From Flavobacteriaceae bacterium (GTDB lineage Bacteria; Bacteroidota; Bacteroidia; Flavobacteriales; Flavobacteriaceae): 5,844 nt of DNA. Each line of letters starts with the position of its first letter. Positions within the stretch are counted from its first letter, which is position 1. The stretch covers positions 1 through 5,844 of the forward strand of contig CANHBE010000169.1 of the NCBI GenBank assembly GCA_947458575.1. Reading direction: 5' to 3'. The notes under the pieces were generated by a model. It was not told the origin of the DNA, searched no databases, and saw only the letters and a list, made by a program, of their open reading frames with translations. Both the position numbers and the translations under genes were made by a program. Of the stretch, positions 1 through 5,844 are shown piece by piece.

Positions 1-631
1 CAGTTACAAGTCCGGTTGAAGTTACAGTCACTCCAATTGAAGGTGTGAAGTTATAAGTCGCATTCAAATCGAAATTAGAGATTTGGAATGAACCATTAGC
101 TACAGTACAAGTTGGTTGAGTCACTTCACCGGTTAAAGGTACCGCAGGCGTCTGAGGTTGCTCATTGATAGTCACTGCAAACGAAGCCGCAGAAGTACAA
201 CCATTAGCCGAAGCAGTAATAGTGTAAGTTCCGGCAGGCGCGATTACGAGTCCGTTTCCAGAAATTGTTACATTATTATTAGGTGAAACAACGTATGTGT
301 TAGACGCATTGAAATTTGTTATTGCAAAGCTTCCTGTTGGTGTCGAACAAGTAGGTTGAGTCACTTGCCCAGTTACAGGAACCGCAGGCGTCTGTGGTTG
401 AGGATTCACCGTTACGGATGCAGATGCAGCAGAAGTACAACCATTTGCAGAAGCTGTTATGGTGTATGTTCCCGCAGGCGCAGTTGCCAATCCCGTAGAT
501 GAAATGCTCACGCCCGCTGAAGGGTTCACATTGTATGTATTGTTGATATTGAAGTTAGTAATTTGGAACGAACCGTTTGCAACTGAACAAGTAGGTTGAG
601 TTACAGTACCAACTAAAGGAATGCTTGGCGT
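1..631 (-). repeat. 240-bp (80-residue) in-frame tandem repeats within gene C, 2.6 units visible
   Basis: Units in transcription order are 631-392, 391-152 and 151 to the edge, all exactly 240 bases and in frame. Each starts T-P-(S/A)-(I/V)-P-x-(V/T)-G-x-V-T-Q-P-T-C, continues GSFxIxNF and, in the two full units, ends with the identical APAGTYTITASANGCTSAAS followed by a VT(V/I)N linker. Each full unit has two cysteines (PTC and NGCTS), which could form a disulfide in an Ig-like fold. They resemble the beta-sandwich stalk repeats of Bacteroidota adhesins; I am unsure whether they belong to the SprB-repeat family. More copies probably follow off the left edge. Confidence 0.92.
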
Positions 632-3178
632 TGCCTTGATGGTCAACGTCACCGCAGTTCTGGTCGGGAAAGAACAATTTCCAACGTTTGCTTGTGCATA
701 ATAAGTCACGGTACCAACACTGTTTAAAGTCGGTGAAGCAACTACTGATCCGTTAGTCAAAGCGTTATACCACACAATTGTTTGACCAGGAGCAGAAGCT
801 GTCGCTGTTAATGTTTGTGTAGGATTCGTTTGACATTCCTCTTTGTTTCCGCCAGATATTGGAGCAGTTCCTACACAAATAGTAACCGTAGCAGAATCGC
901 AGTTGGTTGGTGTGATTTTTTCACAAATTTGATATACGATTGTGTAAACACCTGCGGGAGTATTTGCAGGAACCACAATATTTCCGTTGGTTAGATCTAT
1001 AAAAGGTACCAGACCACCATTAATAGGTGTTGCGGGCGTTGAAACAGTTAGATTAACTTGTGTTATTAGAACTTGATTTCCACCCAAAGTATCAATTCCG
1101 CTACCATTGTTTGCGAAAATGTTTCCTGCATTTGTACTTCCGGTTGTACCGTTAATAGGTCCAATAGCATCATCAACTGCATTAATCAATTTACACTTCG
1201 AGATAGTAAAAGGGAAGAAGCATCCAGTCGTATTTGGTGGAATCGAGTAATAAGTTACAGTCGATCCTGCTACCAATGGGAACGGATTAGCATCAGAGTA
1301 TTGAATTGAATTTATCGTCACAGGAAATTCATTATAAAAGAGTGAACCTGGAGGAAAATTAGCTGAAATGGCAGATGTACCAATGGTTGTTCCTGAATTA
1401 CAAAATCCGAAATTTCTGATTAATGGTGTGTTTTGGCAATTTGCCGCCACATAATTTGCACCATTTATCTTGATAGATAACGTTTCAAGAATCGGTTGAC
1501 CAAGACAGTTTCCATTGTTGGTATAACCTTTAATCGCGCGGGTTCCAGAAAAATTAATTCCAGTTACGCTTCCAGTTCCACTTGAGCTAGCTGTCACGAA
1601 AATTGGACTTCCACAGGTTTCATTCAATAAAATAGAACAATCTGTGGTAGTTTTCAACTTAAATGTAAGTCTAGCCAAAACTGTACTTGGGTCAGCAGGC
1701 AATGGCAAGGTGCCAAAGTTCCACACAATTGAACCTGTAGCTCCTGCGCTTGGATCGAATGTAACGGTATTTGGCGTAGGAAGAGGCGAAAATAATACCG
1801 TTCCTACTGCACTTCCAGGCACATAAGAAGCATTATATGGAATCGGAACAACGACTTTATAATTATTGATTGCTTCTGTTCCTAAGTTTTTAATATCGAC
1901 ATTAAAACCTACATCTTGACCGGGCAATGAAATATAGGGTTCAGTCGTTACCGGCACATTGTTTATTGATGTAGCTGTCAATACATTTTCAACTTCAGGA
2001 ATATAAGCGTCAACAGCCATTGCAATCGCAAAAATCACATAGGTATCTTGTGTCGAACCGTATCTGAAAGTTGTGGACGTCTGGTTATTTGTTAATACAG
2101 AATTATTGGCATTCGGTATATTAAACATACTGATATCCAATCCGGTATTGTTAACTAACGAAGGATTTCGAGGATTTCCACCGGTTTGAATTGCAGAAGT
2201 GAAGAAATTGCCAGTTGAATTTCCGGGGTGATTCAGTCTTACAAAGGTATTGTCACTTTGTCTTCTAATTTCAAAATAATCACCTGAAATACCGCTATCT
2301 CCTTCACCGGCCATAAGACCAAGCTTCATACCTACAGGTCCCGATTGAACTGTATTGAAGCCTGAAACCGGGATTTCAAAACTGGCTGTTCCACCAGTTA
2401 CATATGCGTGTCCGTCAAAAATGGTTACATCTCGATATTTCATTTTTGAATTTTCGTAAACAACGATTAGCGACCAACCACCATAAAAACCGGTACCGCC
2501 GCCATTGCCTTCGACTAAAGCAAGGTCTGCAGCAGTATATTCCCCGAGTCCGTTGGCGCGAACATAATCGGTAACTTCTTTGTAAGCAGAGTACATAAAT
2601 CCATCGCTTGTGGTAGGATAGTAGATATCACTTGCGCTTGCTGTAAACTGGGTGTATGTAGTTGCATTTGGACCCTTAAGCGAAATATTTCTCTTATCAA
2701 AGCTCTTCGTCACTGAAGTTCCGTTGATAGTTTTCGTTACAGAGAAGCTATTATCGCTTGGATTGGAATCGGAAGATCTTCCTGTCCAATACAATCCTGC
2801 GTAAATAATATTTGAACACGAAGGAATAGCTCCGTTCTCAGTTGAGAATGTCAAGGTAGATCGAGAAGAGTTGAAAGTAGGTTTTCCATCAACACCATTG
2901 TTTGTATTTCCGTCTACATCGACATAGACCATAGAGTTGAAACCATTCTGAGTCTGATCTCCGTAATTTTGAAGTGTCAGATTGGTATTTCCCATGATTG
3001 TGAAATCTCCTTTTACATTGTAGATTTTCTTAGTAGGAGTATACTGAGAGGTTCTCTGTGTAAAAGGAACTCGCACCTGAGCAGTCGCAGTTGTCATAAT
3101 CCCTAACAAAAGGAAGACCTGCAAAAAATAACCAAACAGAAGGTTATTACTTTTCGAATTAAAGTTCAATTTTTTCAT
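1..3178 (-). CDS. giant multidomain secreted surface protein, 5' part (gene C, 3' end outside window)
   Basis: The frame from the ATG at 3178 runs without a stop to the left edge (1,059 residues). Modules in order: signal peptide 1-33 (cleavage TATA before Q34); an N-terminal module about 34-400 with GLYWTG (128-133) and GGWSLIVVYE (from 233) followed by VTIFDG; a DUF11/CARDB-like module about 410-535; a Cys-rich module about 537-662; a cadherin-like module about 664-769 (PANTPAGVYTIVYQIC); an Ig-like module about 772-849 (WYNALTNGS, GTVTYYA); then 80-residue repeats from 850. The start is favoured by the signal peptide and an A-rich leader; there is no Shine-Dalgarno sequence, as is usual in this phylum. 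The 537-769 block is paralogous to the start of gene A in this window. A CHU_C domain is expected at its unseen end, but that is inference. The likely role is a T9SS-exported adhesin or surface-layer filament protein; the ligand is unknown. Confidence 0.93.
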   Translation of the reverse strand, partial: MKKLNFNSKSNNLLFGYFLQVFLLLGIMTTATAQVRVPFTQRTSQYTPTKKIYNVKGDFTIMGNTNLTLQNYGDQTQNGFNSMVYVDVDGNTNNGVDGKPTFNSSRSTLTFSTENGAIPSCSNIIYAGLYWTGRSSDSNPSDNSFSVTKTINGTSVTKSFDKRNISLKGPNATTYTQFTASASDIYYPTTSDGFMYSAYKEVTDYVRANGLGEYTAADLALVEGNGGGTGFYGGWSLIVVYENSKMKYRDVTIFDGHAYVTGGTASFEIPVSGFNTVQSGPVGMKLGLMAGEGDSGISGDYFEIRRQSDNTFVRLNHPGNSTGNFFTSAIQTGGNPRNPSLVNNTGLDISMFNIPNANNSVLTNNQTSTTFRYGSTQDTYVIFAIAMAVDAYIPEVENVLTATSINNVPVTTEPYISLPGQDVGFNVDIKNLGTEAINNYKVVVPIPYNASYVPGSAVGTVLFSPLPTPNTVTFDPSAGATGSIVWNFGTLPLPADPSTVLARLTFKLKTTTDCSILLNETCGSPIFVTASSSGTGSVTGINFSGTRAIKGYTNNGNCLGQPILETLSIKINGANYVAANCQNTPLIRNFGFCNSGTTIGTSAISANFPPGSLFYNEFPVTINSIQYSDANPFPLVAGSTVTYYSIPPNTTGCFFPFTISKCKLINAVDDAIGPINGTTGSTNAGNIFANNGSGIDTLGGNQVLITQVNLTVSTPATPINGGLVPFIDLTNGNIVVPANTPAGVYTIVYQICEKITPTNCDSATVTICVGTAPISGGNKEECQTNPTQTLTATASAPGQTIVWYNALTNGSVVASPTLNSVGTVTYYAQANVGNCSFPTRTAVTLTIKATPSIPLVGTVTQPTCSVANGSFQITNFNINNTYNVNPSAGVSISSTGLATAPAGTYTITASANGCTSAASASVTVNPQPQTPAVPVTGQVTQPTCSTPTGSFAITNFNASNTYVVSPNNNVTISGNGLVIAPAGTYTITASANGCTSAASFAVTINEQPQTPAVPLTGEVTQPTCTVANGSFQISNFDLNATYNFTPSIGVTVTSTGLVT
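2100..2860 (-). other. N-terminal 'GLYWTG / GGWSLIVVYE / FDG' module of gene C
   Basis: This is the core of the N-terminal module, roughly residues 107-360. Landmarks are IIYAGLYWTGRSS (from about residue 124), a Tyr-rich stretch, then GGTGFYGGWSLIVVYEN and DVTIFDG. The chain 'GGW-x-L-hydrophobic-VVYE ... V-x-x-FDG' is, to my recollection, shared with N-terminal modules of DUF11-type surface proteins in unrelated bacteria; that is memory, not a search. Aspartate-rich VYVDVDGNTNNGVDG (about residues 75-89) resembles a Ca-binding loop. The function is unknown; it may be the distal or binding head of the adhesin. Confidence 0.55.
3080..3178 (-). other. signal peptide of gene C
   Basis: There is a positively charged start (MKKLNFNSKS), a hydrophobic core around residues 13-28 (LLFGYFLQVFLLLGIM), and TATA before Gln34, the Ala-Gln junction typical of Sec signals in Bacteroidota. 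It fixes 3178 as the translation start and marks the protein for Sec export, the first step before T9SS transport. Confidence 0.9.
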
Positions 3179-3204
3179 TTTGATTTCTTTTTGATTTTGG
3201 GGAT

Positions 3205-3717
3205 TTATGAACCTTTATCAACTTTGTAAAATACACCATACCCGTTGTTGTTATTTCGCACTTGTTGCGTAATAGCGGCACCGGAGGTTTCTACTGTCGA
3301 TAAAATGTATATGTATTTCAGATTAGGGAAGCTTGAAAAAACAGACAAATCTATCTGCGTATTCAAGTCTGAAACTTGGTTTAAATGAATAGTCACAATC
3401 TCAATTCCAGTTTTATTTGAAACCGCAGAATCAATGCTTCGCAAGGAAGCAGGATTGGTGAATAGACAGGTTGGACTTTCTCCATAGGTTTTAACTTCAC
3501 CCTGGAGGTAGTAAACAGCCGGTTGAACCTCTCTAAGCAATTTTTCCAATCGGACCGAACTTGAAGTCGAATTTCTTGAAGCTGCTTCAGTAGCTCTCAT
3601 TTGGGCTATGTAAGCATCGACCTCCATAATTGGAGAATTTTGAGAAATTCTCACATCTTGAGCAGTAGCATTTGCACAATAGAGTGCTAGTACTAACAAT
3701 AGTAGTAGTCTTTTCAT
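3205..3717 (-). CDS. small exported protein of unknown function (gene B)
   Basis: I do not recognise this protein. I chose the ATG at 3717 (170 residues) over the in-frame ATG at 3795 because a textbook signal peptide begins there: MKR, a run of leucines, then ANATA before Q20, with predicted cleavage after Ala19. The extra 26 residues from 3795 are polar and would bury the signal. Cys14 lies in the signal, but the context LALYC has Tyr before Cys, a poor lipobox, so a soluble periplasmic or secreted protein is more likely than a lipoprotein. The mature chain has one Cys (84, in ESPTC). Its second half has alternating hydrophobic strands, such as IEIVTIHL, and DLSVFSSFPNLKYIYIL (113-129), which looks faintly like a single leucine-rich-repeat turn. 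It has no CHU_C or type A sorting domain. The TAA stop is 26 bases before the start of gene C, suggesting co-transcription with it. Confidence 0.85.
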   Translation of the reverse strand: MKRLLLLLVLALYCANATAQDVRISQNSPIMEVDAYIAQMRATEAASRNSTSSSVRLEKLLREVQPAVYYLQGEVKTYGESPTCLFTNPASLRSIDSAVSNKTGIEIVTIHLNQVSDLNTQIDLSVFSSFPNLKYIYILSTVETSGAAITQQVRNNNNGYGVFYKVDKGS

Positions 3718-4072
3718 AAATAAGGTTTGAATTTTGCCGAACAAAAGGGAATTGTTCAGACGATTAACGAATTGATTTGGGACAATTTTTTCCATGACAT
3801 TGTTGGTTTGTTCATCATTTTTTAGGTTTCAAATTTTGAAATTTTAGATAGATTTGGGAATCGGCTAAAATATCTTTGGGCTAATTTACCTACATAAATA
3901 TTTTTCCGATCATTTTTTCTACAAACAACCTGAAAACTCGTTAAAATGACAGTTTTTTGAATGTTTTACCCGATTTTCGAATGATTTTTTCTCTTTTCGC
4001 ATCATTGTTTTGGTTTTTCTTTTAGCAATTAATTAGATTAAAATGCTGATAATTTATTGTCTAAAAAAATAC
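3718..4072. other. AT-rich intergenic region between genes A and B
   Basis: This is about 355 bases with no convincing gene on either strand. A run of seven T (minus strand) follows the stop of gene A within a few bases, but the only stem before it is TTATA/TATAA, too weak to call a terminator. I searched by eye for the Bacteroidota promoter pattern (TTG, then TAnnTTTG about 19 bases later) in the minus direction and found only a partial -7 match near 3837-3830 without a -33 partner. A near-perfect inverted repeat (TTTCAAA, one base, TTTGAAA) lies at 3827-3841. Its length and lack of strong terminator or promoter leave it open whether gene B has its own promoter or is read through from gene A. 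Confidence 0.7.
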
Positions 4073-5844
4073 TTATAACACGAGATATAAATATCCGCTC
4101 TCTTCAAATTCTTTTCCTTTTGAATCGGTGTATTTAATAGTATAAAAATATGTTCCTGTCGGCAATTGATTTGATTCATTGATTGTTGCTCGACCTTCTG
4201 AAATGCCGCGAAAAACGCGCGTGATATTATCGTACTGTTTGGTCTTGTACACTAAAACTCCCCATCTGTTGTAGATTTCCACAGTATTGGTAGGGAAGCA
4301 ATTTATTTGATCAATATTTTCGATGAAAAAGGTTTCATTAATACCATCATTGTTGGGCGAAAATGAATTATGAACCAAGAGATTACAAGCTGGCGCGACA
4401 AAGCAATCATTGTTGACTTCAATCGTAACTGAAGAGCTCTGATTACAGTCATCTTGTGCATATAGATAGCGAAACTCATAGCTGCCGGTTGGAGCCATGT
4501 ATGGACTAAAGATCGCGCCATTGAGATTTGAAGTAGGGGTTAATGATGTCCACGTGCCATTTTCGTTCGTTCCTTCCGGTAGAAAATTATTCAAATTGAT
4601 ATTCAAGCTCAGATCATTATCAAGATTACAATCGACATAACCATAGCCTGGAATTGCATCTTCATTATTTTTTACAATTACTGTCTGTTCGACTAACGTT
4701 GTATTTTCATCATTGTCGCGAAAAACCCAATGAACAATATATGTTCCCGGGTTCTCGTAAAAAAGGGAATCATCGGTGTAGCCGGTAACTTCACCCGAGC
4801 ATGAATCTGTTGTGGTAGGAATCGGTACAGTAACACTGCAAAAATCTACCAAATCAAGTAATTGTGGTTGTGCTGGTGGAGTTTCATCGATGACTTCTAA
4901 CTTTACAGTTGCGATATCAAAATTTAATGGAGAGTCTACTACTGTTGTCTGGTATTGAAACTGATAGTTTCCGGGAGCAAGAGAATTTGGCACGGTGAGA
5001 TTGCCTGTTTGCGTGTCCAATTGAATTCCATAACTTGGATTAGTAATTAAACTTATAGCAACTTCATTGGTTGTGCAATGAATTCCATTGACATAATCAT
5101 TGATTAATATGTTACCTACCATGTTAGTTGAAGAACATTCAATTCGATAATAATCATCTGTAGCTACAATTTGCACAGCGGTTACAGAAAAGTAAACATT
5201 TGCTTGAGCACAAAGCGTCAGGTCATGAGATGCGCAAATCTGATAAGTTAAAGTGTAATTGCCGGCAGGAGTTCCCGGGGCAACAACGACGTTCCCGCCT
5301 TCAACAGTTACACCTTCTACAGGTGTGCTGATAATGTTTAATTGAATTTCATTTGGTTGCACCTGTTGACCATTCAAAGTATCGTTGCCGATAATGTTTT
5401 GAAATGCGATGCCACCCTGTATGCTATTGATAACCTGACCGTTATCGGAATTTGCAACGATACGAGCACATTTACTTAAGAAGAAAGGAAATCTACAATC
5501 TTGACCAAGTGTTTCACCCAGCGCGTAATATGAAACTGAACCGCCTTCTTGTAATGGTAGAGATTCTCCCAAAGCATAAAATTGCGTATTTGAATGAATA
5601 GGGAATGAGTCTACAAAGACAACGTTGGGCGGAAATTGCGAGATCAGGTCCGCAACTTCAATTGAATTTCTTTCATCACAAAAAAATAGATTTAAAACTT
5701 GTTCATCTTGACAATGAAGTTGCGCATATTGAGTTCCGTTAACGGCAATTCGTAACGGACCAGCAATATCATTACCATCACAGTTGCCGCCTGTAGTTTT
5801 GCCCAGGATGAAAGGCACGGCATCGAAACTAACACTACTAATGG
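4073..5844 (-). CDS. T9SS type B sorting-domain surface protein, 3' part (gene A, 5' end outside window)
   Basis: This is a large secreted, probably surface-attached adhesin-like protein. The frame is open to the right edge: residues ISSVSFDA precede the GTG at 5818, so that codon is not the real start. Counting from 5818, the modules are: a Cys-rich module (1-117; Cys 13, 36, 47, 108, 117), a cadherin-like module (about 118-214, with GNDTLNG and PAGNYTLTYQIC), a second one (215-310, with NILINDYVNG), an HYR-like module (311-384), a module with GTW and YEFRYLY (390-470), and a CHU_C domain (478-581). The last domain has FSPNNDGINE, IYNRWG, LPTGTYFYTIKY and GYLYL, which are hallmarks of gliding-motility-associated C-terminal domains that direct export through the T9SS and surface attachment. 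The TAA stop is at 4075-4073. By alignment with gene C, roughly 530 N-terminal residues are missing; that figure is inference. The ligand is unknown. Confidence 0.95.
   Translation of the reverse strand, partial: ISSVSFDAVPFILGKTTGGNCDGNDIAGPLRIAVNGTQYAQLHCQDEQVLNLFFCDERNSIEVADLISQFPPNVVFVDSFPIHSNTQFYALGESLPLQEGGSVSYYALGETLGQDCRFPFFLSKCARIVANSDNGQVINSIQGGIAFQNIIGNDTLNGQQVQPNEIQLNIISTPVEGVTVEGGNVVVAPGTPAGNYTLTYQICASHDLTLCAQANVYFSVTAVQIVATDDYYRIECSSTNMVGNILINDYVNGIHCTTNEVAISLITNPSYGIQLDTQTGNLTVPNSLAPGNYQFQYQTTVVDSPLNFDIATVKLEVIDETPPAQPQLLDLVDFCSVTVPIPTTTDSCSGEVTGYTDDSLFYENPGTYIVHWVFRDNDENTTLVEQTVIVKNNEDAIPGYGYVDCNLDNDLSLNINLNNFLPEGTNENGTWTSLTPTSNLNGAIFSPYMAPTGSYEFRYLYAQDDCNQSSSVTIEVNNDCFVAPACNLLVHNSFSPNNDGINETFFIENIDQINCFPTNTVEIYNRWGVLVYKTKQYDNITRVFRGISEGRATINESNQLPTGTYFYTIKYTDSKGKEFEESGYLYLVL
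4076..4387 (-). other. CHU_C / T9SS type B C-terminal sorting domain of gene A
   Basis: These are the last 104 or so residues of gene A. Visible family landmarks are NSFSPNNDGINE at the start, VEIYNRWGVLVYK in the middle, LPTGTYFYTIKY and the terminal strand ESGYLYLVL. In this family the domain is recognised by the type IX secretion machinery after Sec export, and it normally sits at the extreme C terminus, as it does here. It differs from the type A sorting domain, which has other motifs. Established knowledge says type B cargo often depends on a PorP/SprF-like outer-membrane partner; none is encoded in the window. Confidence 0.93.

Noticed and set aside
1..631. CRISPR-like or mobile repeat array
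   Set aside because: The 240-base period is in frame, exactly 80 codons, and encodes Ig-like units; there are no short identical repeats separated by unique spacers.
1073..1309. Plus-strand reading frame of 78 codons
   Set aside because: It lies opposite the cadherin-like and Cys-rich part of gene C, which is continuous and homologous to gene A. The plus-strand product has no recognisable features.
1644..1826. Plus-strand reading frame of 60 codons
   Set aside because: It is antisense to the DUF11-like module of gene C and shows no independent evidence of coding.
2515..2700. Minus-strand reading frame of 61 codons in another frame
   Set aside because: It overlaps gene C out of frame and is a by-product of that coding sequence.
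3661..3717. Lipoprotein signal in gene B (LALYC)
   Set aside because: Tyr directly before Cys is a poor lipobox, while a signal peptidase I site (ATA before Gln) lies six residues later.
3718..3795. Extended N terminus of gene B from the ATG at 3795
   Set aside because: It adds 26 polar residues ahead of an ideal signal peptide that begins at 3717, and neither start has a Shine-Dalgarno sequence to favour it.
3980..4006. Hairpin AATGAT ... ATCATT as a terminator of gene A
   Set aside because: Six-base AT-rich arms with a 15-base loop and no following T run on the minus strand; expected by chance in this AT-rich stretch.
4303..4521. Minus-strand reading frame of 72 codons in another frame
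   Set aside because: It is out of frame inside gene A, across the GTW and CHU_C modules, which clearly code in the main frame.
5816..5818. GTG as the start of gene A
   Set aside because: The same frame continues to the right edge with sequence (ISSVSFDA) that aligns with gene C, and no signal peptide follows the GTG. The gene is truncated by the window.

Overview
The window looks like chromosome from a member of the Bacteroidota, most likely a Flavobacteriaceae species. The base composition is AT-rich, signal peptides end in Ala-Gln, there are no Shine-Dalgarno sequences, and the proteins are large, Ig-like surface proteins. One of them ends in a gliding-motility-associated C-terminal (CHU_C) domain, the type B export signal of the type IX secretion system (T9SS). 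Everything that codes lies on the minus strand, so transcription runs right to left.

Layout in transcription order: (1) 5844-4073 is the 3' part of a large secreted multidomain protein (gene A); its start lies beyond the right edge. It carries a Cys-rich module, two cadherin-like or Ig-like modules, an HYR-like module, a 'GTW' Ig-like module and the CHU_C sorting domain. (2) 4072-3718 is about 355 bases of very AT-rich DNA with no gene and no clear terminator or promoter. (3) 3717-3205 is a small exported protein of about 170 residues that I do not recognise (gene B). (4) 3178 to the left edge is the 5' part of a second giant surface protein (gene C, 1,059 residues visible). It has a signal peptide, a novel-looking N-terminal module with a GGW motif, a DUF11-like module, the same Cys-rich and cadherin-like block as gene A, an Ig-like module, and then 80-residue tandem repeats that run off the edge.

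Genes A and C are paralogues. They share a block with seven conserved cysteines at nearly identical spacing and then diverge into different stalk modules. The window therefore shows the tail of one paralogue and the head of the other, with the small secreted protein B between them, 26 bases upstream of C. A reasonable model, which is inference, is a locus of T9SS-exported adhesins in which B and C are co-transcribed. No PorP/SprF-like partner, RNA gene, mobile element or CRISPR array is visible.
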